Source: Polaromonas sp. | Lineage (GTDB): Bacteria; Pseudomonadota; Gammaproteobacteria; Burkholderiales; Burkholderiaceae_C | Reading direction: 5' to 3' | Assembly (NCBI GenBank): GCA_028291985.1 | Contig: JAQGNE010000070.1 | Coordinates: 124,001 to 188,000 of the forward strand | DNA length: 64,000 nucleotides | Part shown: piece after piece, positions 53,295 through 62,060 of the stretch | Layout: every line of letters begins with the position of its first letter | Numbering within the stretch: the stretch's first letter is position 1 | Made by a program: the position numbers and the translations under genes | Notes under the pieces: model-generated | What the model was told of the DNA's origin: nothing | The model's input: only the letters and a program-made list of their open reading frames with translations | Database searches by the model: none

Positions 53295-54293
53295 GTGAAC
53301 CCCCTGTCATTGACCCTGGCGCTTGGCGCCTATGACCACACCCGGGATGTGACCGACGGCACGCTTCGGGTTGAAGGCGTACAACTGCGCACACTCGACT
53401 TGCCGATTGAAGAGATTTTCTACCGCTTCACGCTGCACCGTGAATGGGACATTTCCGAGATGTCGATGGCCAAGTACATCGCACTGCGCTCGCAGAACGA
53501 CGACAGCATCGTGGCCCTGCCGGTGTTTATCTCGCGCGCGTTTCGCCACTCGATGTTCTATGTGCGGGACGGCAGCGCCATCACCCGCGCGCAAGACCTT
53601 GCCGGAAAACGAATTGGCATACCCGAGTGGGCGCAGACGGCAGGCGTTTACGGCCGCGGGTACCTCACGGACTATGTCGGCCTCAAGCTGCCCGATATCG
53701 AATGGGTGCAGGCCGGGGTGAACGAGCCGGGTCGCAAGGAAAAGGTGTCGCTCAAGCTGCCTGATGGCGTGCGCTACAGCAGCGTGCCCGACAGGAGCCT
53801 GAACGACATGCTGCTGGCGGGCGAGTTGGACGCCGTCATGTCGGCGCGGCCACCACTGGGTTTGGGGCGAGGCATTTCGCGCCTGACACCCGAATCGCAG
53901 GCCGCCGAAGAACAGTATTTCAAGGACACCAGCATCTTTCCGATCATGCATGCGCTGGTGGTTCGCCAACCGGTGCTGGACGCGCACCCCTGGGTGGCCA
54001 TGAACCTGTACAAGGCTTTTCTGCAGGCCAAGAACCGGTCGATGGAGCGCCTGTCTGATGTCACCGCCTCGCATGCGCCGCTGCCCTGGATGGCTGACTA
54101 CACCCAGCGGATGCGCAGTCTCTTTGGCGACGATTTCTACCCCTACGGCCTTGGCGCTGGCCGCGGCGGCGATATCAACCGCGCCACCTTGCAGGCTTTC
54201 CTGAAGTTCGGTTTTGAGCAGGGTGTCTGCCAGCGGCAGCTTTCGGTTGACGAGCTGTTTGCCGCGCAGGTGCTGGGCTCCTACAAGGTGTAG
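53295..54293 (+). CDS. 4,5-dihydroxyphthalate decarboxylase-like / solute-binding fold protein
   Basis: A 332-residue protein starting with GTG one base after the Bug receptor stop, so likely co-translated. SLTLALGAYDHTRDVTDGTL and FYRFTLHREWDISEMSMAKY resemble the family annotated as 4,5-dihydroxyphthalate decarboxylase, which has a periplasmic-binding-protein fold. It has no signal peptide, so it is probably cytoplasmic. Further typical segments are LAGKRIGIPEWAQTAGVYGR and DDFYPYGLGAGRGGDINRAT. The substrate is unknown; an aromatic carboxylate is plausible given the linked receptor. Confidence 0.78.
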   Translation: MNPLSLTLALGAYDHTRDVTDGTLRVEGVQLRTLDLPIEEIFYRFTLHREWDISEMSMAKYIALRSQNDDSIVALPVFISRAFRHSMFYVRDGSAITRAQDLAGKRIGIPEWAQTAGVYGRGYLTDYVGLKLPDIEWVQAGVNEPGRKEKVSLKLPDGVRYSSVPDRSLNDMLLAGELDAVMSARPPLGLGRGISRLTPESQAAEEQYFKDTSIFPIMHALVVRQPVLDAHPWVAMNLYKAFLQAKNRSMERLSDVTASHAPLPWMADYTQRMRSLFGDDFYPYGLGAGRGGDINRATLQAFLKFGFEQGVCQRQLSVDELFAAQVLGSYKV

Positions 54294-54302
54294 CCACCGT
54301 TC

Positions 54303-54351
54303 GCTATTTTTTCAATAGCTAGATCCCCTTTACTTATATCGGCCGGAGGCC
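54303..54351 (+). repeat. Dispersed 49-nt element, copy G
   Basis: Core GCTATTTTTTCAATAGC (54303-54319, perfect arms), 20-nt linker, box CGGCCGGAGGCC (54340-54351, arms GGCC/GGCC). The box is followed by TTTTTCCTT, so this copy could also serve as an intrinsic terminator for the upstream pair of genes. Confidence 0.8.
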
Positions 54352-54401
54352 TTTTTCCTTAATATTTCAGGCAACTGCCGAGCAAAATCCGGCGCCGGGC
54401 T

Positions 54402-56663
54402 TCACGCGCTGCCGCCAGCGGCAGCAGGGCTGAAGCTGTCTGCGCCAGCCTTGGAAGGCCTGGCTCCCCTGACCACCGCGTCGATGGTGCGCATCAGCAC
54501 ATCAGGGTCAACCGGCTTGACCAAATGCGCATCAAAACCAGCCGCTGTAGCGGCCATCCTGTCGCTCATCTGGCCGTAACCCGTCAGCGCAATGAGCGGA
54601 ATGCCGCGCACCAGCGGTTCGGCGCGCAAGCGGCGGGCAACTTCATAACCGCTGATGTCGGGCAGGCCGATATCCATCAGCACCACGTCGGGTTGCGCCG
54701 CCAGAACTGCAGGCAGCGTGCTGCCGCCGTCTTCAATCTCGATCACGTCGCAGCCCGAAAAACGCAGAAGCTCGCCAAGGGCCATGCGTGCGTCCTGGTT
54801 GTCTTCTACATATACCAGCTTGAGCTGGCCGCTGAAAGGAGCCGCCTCATCGGCATCAGCAGCAGGCTGGGCCGCCACGCTGGGCAACCAGAAAGAGAAC
54901 ACGCTGCCGCGGTTTGCACCTTCGCTGAAGGCAGATACATCGCCGCCATGCAGCTGCACCAGGCGCCGGACCAGCGCCAGCCCTATGCCCAGCCCGCTTT
55001 GCAGGCGGTTCAGCGGTGCAGGCCCTTGCACGAAGGGCTCAAAAACAGACTCCAGCAAATCTGCCGCCATACCAATGCCGGCGTCCGTCACCGACACCAC
55101 CGCCCTGCCAGCTTGCTCACCTACCGCCACCCGGATTTCTGCGCCTGGCGGCGAGAACTTCAGCGCATTCGTCAACAGGTTGTTGAGGATCTGGTCCAGG
55201 CGCACCCGGTCGGCCGCGACCCATACCGGGCTGGCGTCCACCGCGATCCCATGCGCGCTAGCACGCTCGGTCAGGCGTAGCGCGTCGATGCAGCGCATGG
55301 CGGTTTCGGCCAGTTCAAGCGGTGCCTTGTCCAGCGTGATTTTTCCAGCCATCAGCCGGCTGACATCCAACAGGTCATTGACGATATGGCTCAAATGCTG
55401 GTTCTGCCGGCTGATGATCGCCACGCAGCGTGCTGACAGGCCCTGGTCGTGCCCCTTTTTTTGCAGCAGCTGGGTTGCGCCCGCGATGGCCGCCAGCGGG
55501 TTTCTGAGCTCATGCCCCAGCATCGCGAGGAACTCGTCCTTGGCAATATTTTGCGCCTGGGCCGCTTCACGCGCCGAGGTTTCGTTGGCCAGCAGTTGCT
55601 CACGCTCGGTCTCGGCGGCCTGGCGCGACTGGCGCTCGATCTGCAACAGATGGCTTGCATCCTGCAGCGAGCGGTTCAGCTCACCGATTTCGTCAATCGA
55701 GGTCTTGACCAGCACCGGCCGGTGTCCGTGCCCCAACAGGCGCGCAGAGCGGCTGGCGCTCTCGATGGCGCGGATGAAGCTTCGTCCGAAAACCAGCACC
55801 GCAATCGCTGCGATGCCCATCGCCGCGACCATGCCCGCCAGCGCCACCCGCATCGCACGCTCGGCCGCCGCTTCAATCGTGGCGACTGGGGCGGCGATGG
55901 CAACCGTCCAGCCGGTGAGCGAGGAATGCGCAAACGCATCGTAGGAGTCAACGCCCTCGATTGTGCTGTGACGAATCAGCCCATCGCGGGCTTGTGCCGC
56001 TGCCGCCACCAACTCGGCGCGGGCGGGCTTGCCCAGAAGTTCATTGGAGCGGTGGCTGCGGGATATGAAGTTTCCCTGACGGTCGATGACTGCCACCACC
56101 CAGTCTGCCGGCAGATCGCGCTGCAAGGCCTTGCGCTTCCAGTAATCAACCGAGAAGGCTTGCGCCACTACAAACTTCTTGCCGCCGCGTGCGCTTACCG
56201 GCGCATACAGCGTGGTCAGCATCCGGCCGGTAACCGGACCTGCAAAAACATCGGTCACCAGCGGGGCCTGCGTACGGATGACTTTTTGCACGTGCTCGCG
56301 TGCTACGACAACTGGAGGTGGCGTTCCGAAAGGAACCACCGTGTTCAATACCTGCCTGCCGGTGTCATCCAGCAAAAGCGTCCAGACGTCAGGCAGCTGG
56401 TTCATGACTTCGGCCTGCAGGTAGAAAGCCGCAAAGTCACCGGTTTCAAGATGTCGTGAGTGCCCGACAACCTTGAGGCCGGTGATCGAGCCCTGCACTT
56501 CACGGTCAACGATCAGCGCTGTGGCCCTGACGGTTTCACGCAATCCGCGCAGAGCAGCCTGGCGCTCGCCTTCCCGGATTTTCTCAAGCCCCCAGCTGGT
56601 GGCGGCAATAACCGGAAGCAGGACGGCAGTTGCCATCACCAGCAGCTGGGTACGAATCTTCAT
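54402..56663 (-). CDS. Hybrid sensor histidine kinase/response regulator
   Basis: A 753-residue membrane kinase. TM1 (about 5-24), a periplasmic Cache-like sensor (about 25-270, with QLPDVWTLLLDDTGRQVLNT), TM2 (VALAGMVAAMGIAAIAVLVF, about 275-295), HAMP, a coiled coil, HisKA FLAMLGHELRNPLAAI (His about 374), HATPase with LNNLLTNALKFSPPG, DAGIGM and GLGIGLALVRRL, and a C-terminal receiver with VVLMDIGLPDISG (Asp about 658) and HLVKPVDPD. No partner regulator lies nearby, so the output is unknown. The relic at 3107-3860 looks like a decayed relative. Confidence 0.9.
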   Translation of the reverse strand: MKIRTQLLVMATAVLLPVIAATSWGLEKIREGERQAALRGLRETVRATALIVDREVQGSITGLKVVGHSRHLETGDFAAFYLQAEVMNQLPDVWTLLLDDTGRQVLNTVVPFGTPPPVVVAREHVQKVIRTQAPLVTDVFAGPVTGRMLTTLYAPVSARGGKKFVVAQAFSVDYWKRKALQRDLPADWVVAVIDRQGNFISRSHRSNELLGKPARAELVAAAAQARDGLIRHSTIEGVDSYDAFAHSSLTGWTVAIAAPVATIEAAAERAMRVALAGMVAAMGIAAIAVLVFGRSFIRAIESASRSARLLGHGHRPVLVKTSIDEIGELNRSLQDASHLLQIERQSRQAAETEREQLLANETSAREAAQAQNIAKDEFLAMLGHELRNPLAAIAGATQLLQKKGHDQGLSARCVAIISRQNQHLSHIVNDLLDVSRLMAGKITLDKAPLELAETAMRCIDALRLTERASAHGIAVDASPVWVAADRVRLDQILNNLLTNALKFSPPGAEIRVAVGEQAGRAVVSVTDAGIGMAADLLESVFEPFVQGPAPLNRLQSGLGIGLALVRRLVQLHGGDVSAFSEGANRGSVFSFWLPSVAAQPAADADEAAPFSGQLKLVYVEDNQDARMALGELLRFSGCDVIEIEDGGSTLPAVLAAQPDVVLMDIGLPDISGYEVARRLRAEPLVRGIPLIALTGYGQMSDRMAATAAGFDAHLVKPVDPDVLMRTIDAVVRGARPSKAGADSFSPAAAGGSA

Positions 56664-56896
56664 TCGCGGAATTTTTACATGAACTGCTGCCCACGCGGCT
56701 TCGGTCGGCCTGCTGGTGTCGGGTCAGTGACAATTTGACACGCCAGAAGTGATGGCGCTGTGTGGCTGCGGCTGTTAGAGCCGGCAGCGCATCGACGGCA
56801 GATGCTCTCGCATCCTTCATTTCTACGCTTTTGATACCTACCCCTTTATTTTCCTAGCCCTTCATCACTTTCGTTCTGAATTTTTCACCTGCATCG

Positions 56897-58525
56897 TCAG
56901 GATGCTCTCCAGGCTTCCATACGCGGTGCGCCCGCCTCGCCCGCTGCATCAGGCAGCCAGTGCCGGGTGACGCCGTTGGTCCAGCCGAAGCCGTCCTGCA
57001 AGGGATATTCACCGCCACCGCCGCCGCATGGCTGCTCACTAAGCGACTCACGCAGATTGTATTTTTCAACCAGACGACCTTCGTGCGCATAGACCGCACA
57101 AACCGCCTGCATCCATCGGCTACGTATCTCGCTGGCGATAACAGCAAGGCCGTAATCGTGGAATCCCTTTGCAGCCATGTACTGCAGCGGCGCCCAGCCA
57201 TTGGGCCGGTCCCACTGCTGGCCGCTGGCGCATTCGGTGGTGGCCAGCCCGCCCGGCACCAGCAGGCGGCGGCGCACCGTATCCGCTAGCCGGCTTGCAT
57301 GGTCGCTGCTGGCCATACCGGCAAAGAGCGGCGCCACCGTGGCCGCGGTAAGACACCGGCGCTGGGTGCCGCGCATCCAGTCATGGTCAAAGTAAGCGCC
57401 TTCGCTCTCGTTCCACATCAGCTGGTCAACCGCTTCGCGGCGCAATGCTGCACGATGCGCAAAATCGCCGGCCAGGGCATGGTCGCCGCCCTCTTCGCTC
57501 AGGCGGGCAATGGTCGTTTCAAGCCGGTACATCAATGCGTTGAGGTCAACCGGCAGGATACGGGTGGTGCATATCTGTGGCAGTGACAGGCTTTCAGGCC
57601 TTGCCGGGTCGGGCTCATGCAGCCATCGGGTGCTGAAGTCCCAGCCGGATTCGGCCGCGGCGCGCAGGTCGCGGTAAACCTCGCTGGCCGGCCTGTTGGC
57701 CAGGGCGGCGGTGGCCACGTCTTCACGCCATGATTCCTCACGCGGCGTGTCGCGGTCGTCCCAGTAGCGGTTAAGCAGCTGCCCGCCGGGCAGTCGCACC
57801 GCCCGGCGAAAACACCGGCCGGCTTTCAGGGCGTCGGCACCATCCATCCACCAGGCATGCTCTTGCCGGAGTTGCGGCAGGTACATCCGCGCGGCCTGCC
57901 CGCCGCAGGCCTCGCACAACTCCACCATCAGCGAAAACACAGGCGGCTGCGAGCGGCTCAGGTAATAGGTGCGGTTGCCGTTGGGCACGTGCCCATAGGT
58001 GTCGATCAGGTAAGCAAAGTTGTCGGTTATCGCGTGCACCAAGGGGTCGCAGCGCCCGGCTAGGCCCAGCACGGTGAAGTACGAGTCCCAGTAGTACAGC
58101 TCGACAAAGCGGCCGCCTGGCACCAGGTAGGCATGTGGCAGGGCCAGCAACGAGCCGCCTGCGGGATGGGCAACCGGCTCACGCGTGAGCACGGGCCATA
58201 ACTGATCGATATGCACCGCCAGCGGCTGGTCAGTTTTGGACACGTAGCCGCCGGGTTCAGCATAGGGGGGCGTGAAATGTCGGTGTACGAAAGCGGCGAG
58301 GTCAAAACCGGGCTGCAGCCGCTCGGCGCGGTAGGCAGCCAGTATCTGGGCCGGCGGCATGCGCGGTGCGCAGTCGACAAAAGTCTTGGAGTCCTGAAAG
58401 ACCCAGGCGCGCTGCACATCGACAAACAGCTCCTGATAGCGGTCAGCCGGTGTGTAGATGTCGGGCGGCGGGCAGACATCTGCCTGCTGGCGGCGCGCGC
58501 CCGGCTCGGCATTGAAAGCGCTCAT
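56897..58525 (-). CDS. treF: Cytoplasmic-type trehalase (GH37)
   Basis: Hydrolyses trehalose to two glucoses. 542 residues without a signal peptide, which argues for TreF rather than periplasmic TreA. Both GH37 signatures are present: PGGRFVELYYWDSYF (about 132-146) and QWDRPNGWAPLQY (about 436-448), plus the glycine-rich GGGGGEYPLQDGFGWTNGV near 498. DTYGHVPNGNRTYYLSRSQP is also typical. Its start overlaps the stop of the upstream SDR gene by four bases, showing an operon. Confidence 0.94.
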   Translation of the reverse strand: MSAFNAEPGARRQQADVCPPPDIYTPADRYQELFVDVQRAWVFQDSKTFVDCAPRMPPAQILAAYRAERLQPGFDLAAFVHRHFTPPYAEPGGYVSKTDQPLAVHIDQLWPVLTREPVAHPAGGSLLALPHAYLVPGGRFVELYYWDSYFTVLGLAGRCDPLVHAITDNFAYLIDTYGHVPNGNRTYYLSRSQPPVFSLMVELCEACGGQAARMYLPQLRQEHAWWMDGADALKAGRCFRRAVRLPGGQLLNRYWDDRDTPREESWREDVATAALANRPASEVYRDLRAAAESGWDFSTRWLHEPDPARPESLSLPQICTTRILPVDLNALMYRLETTIARLSEEGGDHALAGDFAHRAALRREAVDQLMWNESEGAYFDHDWMRGTQRRCLTAATVAPLFAGMASSDHASRLADTVRRRLLVPGGLATTECASGQQWDRPNGWAPLQYMAAKGFHDYGLAVIASEIRSRWMQAVCAVYAHEGRLVEKYNLRESLSEQPCGGGGGEYPLQDGFGWTNGVTRHWLPDAAGEAGAPRMEAWRAS

Positions 58526-59289
58526 TGTTCGCTGTAGTTCCAGAGCAGCCCGCCGTCCACCACGCTGGTGGAGCCGGTCATGTAATCGGCATCGGTTGAC
58601 GCCAGAAACGCCACCAGTCCGGCAACGTCGGATGCAGCCCCGAGACGGCCGAGCGGTATCTGCGCCTTCAGGGCCCCCAGCTTCTGCTCATCCTGCAGCA
58701 GCGACGCGTTGATCGGCGTGCGAATCGCCCCTGGCGCGACATTGTTGACGGTGATGCCCAGCGGCGCCAGCTCGATGGCAAGGTTGCGCATCAAGAGCTT
58801 CAGCCCGCCCTTGCTGGCGCAGTACGGCGCAAAGTTCGGAAAGGGCAGCTCTTCATGCACCGAGCTGATGTTGATGACCTTGCCCGGCCTGCCTGCCTTT
58901 CGCAGCGCCCGTGCAAAAGCCTGTGTCAGGAAAAATGGGCCTTTGAGGTTGACATCCAGCACCTGGTCATAGGCCTTTTCCTCCACCTCCAGAAATGGCG
59001 TGTGGTGCTCGATCCCGGCGTTGTTGACGAGGATGTCAAGGTGAGGGAAGAGCCCGCAGGCCTGCTCGACCAGCGTACGGACGGCTTCCACCCGGGAGAC
59101 ATCTGCCTGCAGCACCTCGCAGCGCCGTCCGCATGCGCGGATGGCTTCGGCAACAGCACGTGCCCGCTCATCGTCATGCAACACGTTCAGGGCGATGTCA
59201 GCGCCTTCTGCGGCCAGCCGCCGGGCGATGGCTTCGCCGATACCTTGTCCTGCGCCGGTGATGAGCGCTACCTTGTCGGTGAGTTTCAT
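58522..59289 (-). CDS. SDR-family oxidoreductase, glucose 1-dehydrogenase-like
   Basis: Classical short-chain dehydrogenase of 255 residues from the ATG at 59289 (MKLTDKVALITGAGQGIG). NAD(P) site TGAGQGIG, NNAGIEHHTPFLEVEEKA, and the catalytic Ser-Tyr-Lys in INISSVHEELPFPNFAPYCASKGG. VNNVAPGAIRTPIN and the C-terminal YMTGSTSVVDGGLL match glucose 1-dehydrogenases. Being translationally coupled to trehalase, oxidation of the released glucose is a sensible guess; the specificity is not provable from sequence. Confidence 0.88.
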   Translation of the reverse strand: MKLTDKVALITGAGQGIGEAIARRLAAEGADIALNVLHDDERARAVAEAIRACGRRCEVLQADVSRVEAVRTLVEQACGLFPHLDILVNNAGIEHHTPFLEVEEKAYDQVLDVNLKGPFFLTQAFARALRKAGRPGKVINISSVHEELPFPNFAPYCASKGGLKLLMRNLAIELAPLGITVNNVAPGAIRTPINASLLQDEQKLGALKAQIPLGRLGAASDVAGLVAFLASTDADYMTGSTSVVDGGLLWNYSEQ

Positions 59290-59439
59290 CACCGGTGGAC
59301 GGCGATTGGGGCAGCGAGTTCCCGCGGCATGCACCGTACGGGGCATATCAGGCCAACTGCCGTCCGCGTCCTACACGCAGCCTCTGGGCTGACCGCACAG
59401 GCAGCCCATCAACGAGCCCATCAACAGATGCCCAAGTTT

Positions 59440-59488
59440 GCTCATTATTTAATAGCTAACCGTCCATGTACCTGCTGGTCTAGAGGCT
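59440..59488 (+). repeat. Dispersed 49-nt element, copy H
   Basis: Core GCTCATTATTTAATAGC (59440-59456), 20-nt linker, box GGTCTAGAGGCT (59477-59488). It lies in the 259-base gap between the SDR gene start and the ygiQ stop. Confidence 0.75.
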
Positions 59489-59548
59489 TATTTTGCTTAA
59501 AAGCTTAATGCAGTGCGGCGCAGGGTTGCGTCAAGACGCCAGCTTCGG

Positions 59549-61936
59549 CTAGCGTGGTTTGCGCAAGCCCGGCTTCACCGCTTTCATGCCAGGCTTGCCG
59601 GCGCCGTTGTCGCGCGGTGGCAGGCCGGTGTGCTGGGTCAGCAGGCGGCCCTTCACCGGCGTTGCCGGCTTCAATGCGACCGTGGTTGAATTTTTGCGAC
59701 GGGCGCTCTGGTAGCTGCCGTCGGTCATCGGCTGAAAGGTCGGAATCAAATGATGCTTGCCATTGCCGATCAGGTCAGCCCGGCCCATCGCCTTGAGCGC
59801 CTCGCGCAGCACCGGCCAGTTGTTGGGGTCGTGGTAGCGCAAGAAGGCCTTGTGCAGGCGGCGGCGTTTTTCACCCCGCACGATATCCACCGTTTCGCTG
59901 TCGCGCGTTATTTTTCGCAGCGGATTTTTGCGGGTGTGGTACATCGTCGTGGCGGTGGCCATGGGCGACGGGTAGAAGGTCTGCACCTGATCGGCCCTGA
60001 AGCTGTTTTTCTTCAGCCACAACGCCAGGTTCATCATGTCTTCGTCACTGGTGCCCGGGTGCGCAGCGATAAAGTACGGAATCAGAAACTGCTTCTTGCC
60101 GGCTTCCAGGCTGTACTTCTCAAAGAGCTGTTTGAACTTGTCGTAGCTGCCGATGCCCGGCTTCATCATCTTGGTGAGCGGACCCTGCTCGGTGTGCTCG
60201 GGCGCAATCTTGAGGTAGCCGCCCACATGGTGCGTGACCAGCTCTTTCACATACTCGGGGCTTTGCACCGCCAGGTCATAGCGCAGCCCGGAGCTGATCA
60301 AAATTTTCTTCACGCCCTTCAATGCCCGCGCGCGGCGGTACATCTTGATGAGCGGGTTGTGGTCTGTGTTGAGGTTCGAGCAGATGCCGGGGTACACGCA
60401 GCTCGGCTTTCGGCAGGCGGCTTCAATCTCGGGCGATTTGCAGCCGATGCGGTACATGTTGGCCGTTGGCCCGCCCAGGTCGCTGATCGCGCCAGTGAAG
60501 CCTTTGACGGTGTCGCGGATCGCCTCGATCTCGCGGATCACAGAATCTTCGGACCGGCTCTGGATGATGCGGCCTTCATGCTCGGTGATGGAGCAGAAAG
60601 TACAGCCTCCGAAACAGCCCCGCATGATGTTGACGCTAAAGCGGATCATCTCCCAGGCCGGGATCTTGGTCTCGCCATCGTGGCTGCCGTTCTCGTCAGC
60701 GTAGCTGGGATGCGGCGACCGCGCGTACGGCAAGTCGAACACGTAGTCCATCTCGGCAGTGGTCAGCGGAATCGGCGGCGGTGTAATCCACACATCACGC
60801 GCGGTGGCGCCCTCGCCGTGCGCCTGCACCAGCGCGCGCGCATTGCCGGGGTTGGTTTCCAGGTGCAGCACCCGGTTGGCATGGGCATAGAGCACAGGGT
60901 CGCTCTTGACCTGCTCATAGGACGGCAGACGAATCACCGAACGGTCACGCGGCGGGACCTTGATCTTGCCCTGCATATGGGGCAAAGCCGGATTGGGCAC
61001 AAAAGTCAGGGGCTTGATGGCCGGGTTGGGCTGCGCAGCACGCGCTGCGAGCACAGCACTTGCAGACTCGGCCTCAACGGCCACGGCAGCCGCTTCATCC
61101 TCGCGGGCGCAGGTCGCGCCCTGCTCTTTGGCCACATCCGAAATCATCAGATACGGGTTGACATGCGCCTCGACACGGCCCGGCGCATCGACGCTGGTGG
61201 AGTCGATCTCGAACCAGCCCTGCGCGCTTTCGTCGCCAGTACGCCGGATGAATGCCGTACCGCGTACATCGGTGATGCTGGCCACCGGCTCCTTGGCGGC
61301 CAGCCGATGGGCAATTTCGACAATTGCGCGTTCGGCATTGCCGTACAGCAGCAGATCGCATTTGGAATCGACCACCACGCTGCGGCGCACCTTGTCGGAC
61401 CAGTAGTCGTAATGCGCGATGCGGCGCAGTGAACCTTCAATGCCGCCCAGCACGATGGGCACGTCCTTGTAGGCCTCGCGGCAACGCTGCGAATAAACCA
61501 GCGCAGCGCGATCGGGGCGCTTGCCACCAATGTCACCGGGGGTGTAGGCGTCATCGCTGCGGATCTTGTGATCAGCCGTATAACGGTTGATCATGGAATC
61601 CATGTTGCCGGCAGTGACACCAAAAAACAGATTCGGCTTGCCCAGCAGCTTGAAGGGCTCGGCACTTTGCCAGTCAGGCTGGGCAAGGATGCCGACCCGA
61701 AAGCCCTGCGCTTCCAGCATGCGGCCAATCACCGCCATGCCGAAGCTCGGGTGGTCTACATACGCATCGCCGGTGACGATGATGATGTCGCAACTGTCCC
61801 ATCCCAGCGCGTCCATCTCGCCTCGGGTGGTGGGCAAAAATTTGGCCGTGCCAAAGCGTGCCGCCCAGTATTTGCGGTAACTGGTGAGCGGCTTGGCGGC
61901 GCGTGTGAAAAAGGAGACGTCTAGAGGAGCGTTCAT
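59549..61936 (-). CDS. ygiQ: YgiQ-family radical SAM protein
   Basis: Radical S-adenosylmethionine enzyme of unknown reaction, 795 residues. The N-terminal domain (UPF0313-type) has [20 protein letters not shown]. The Fe-S motif [20 protein letters not shown] (CxxxCxxC, about 430) is followed by [14 protein letters not shown] and [10 protein letters not shown], and then the C-terminal YgiQ region [20 protein letters not shown] basic tail closes the protein. Alone between repeat copy H and the divergent exeA-like gene. Confidence 0.93.
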   Translation of the reverse strand: MNAPLDVSFFTRAAKPLTSYRKYWAARFGTAKFLPTTRGEMDALGWDSCDIIIVTGDAYVDHPSFGMAVIGRMLEAQGFRVGILAQPDWQSAEPFKLLGKPNLFFGVTAGNMDSMINRYTADHKIRSDDAYTPGDIGGKRPDRAALVYSQRCREAYKDVPIVLGGIEGSLRRIAHYDYWSDKVRRSVVVDSKCDLLLYGNAERAIVEIAHRLAAKEPVASITDVRGTAFIRRTGDESAQGWFEIDSTSVDAPGRVEAHVNPYLMISDVAKEQGATCAREDEAAAVAVEAESASAVLAARAAQPNPAIKPLTFVPNPALPHMQGKIKVPPRDRSVIRLPSYEQVKSDPVLYAHANRVLHLETNPGNARALVQAHGEGATARDVWITPPPIPLTTAEMDYVFDLPYARSPHPSYADENGSHDGETKIPAWEMIRFSVNIMRGCFGGCTFCSITEHEGRIIQSRSEDSVIREIEAIRDTVKGFTGAISDLGGPTANMYRIGCKSPEIEAACRKPSCVYPGICSNLNTDHNPLIKMYRRARALKGVKKILISSGLRYDLAVQSPEYVKELVTHHVGGYLKIAPEHTEQGPLTKMMKPGIGSYDKFKQLFEKYSLEAGKKQFLIPYFIAAHPGTSDEDMMNLALWLKKNSFRADQVQTFYPSPMATATTMYHTRKNPLRKITRDSETVDIVRGEKRRRLHKAFLRYHDPNNWPVLREALKAMGRADLIGNGKHHLIPTFQPMTDGSYQSARRKNSTTVALKPATPVKGRLLTQHTGLPPRDNGAGKPGMKAVKPGLRKPR

Positions 61937-62060
61937 GGCAGGCTGGGTAACCCTCTAGTGTAAGGTTTGGGGCTTTCGCGGTTCCCGAAAGGGGCATAGC
62001 CGCTTTTGGCGCAGATTGCGCTGCTTTCAGACGCCAAGCGGTTTAACTTATCCTCAACCC

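Noticed and set aside
54655-55944. A 429-codon Ser/Ala/Arg-rich open frame antisense to the hybrid kinase
   Set aside because: Low-complexity shadow of a GC-rich gene.
59750-61432. A 560-codon open frame antisense to ygiQ
   Set aside because: Same reason: the minus-strand protein has clear radical SAM motifs, the plus-strand one has none.
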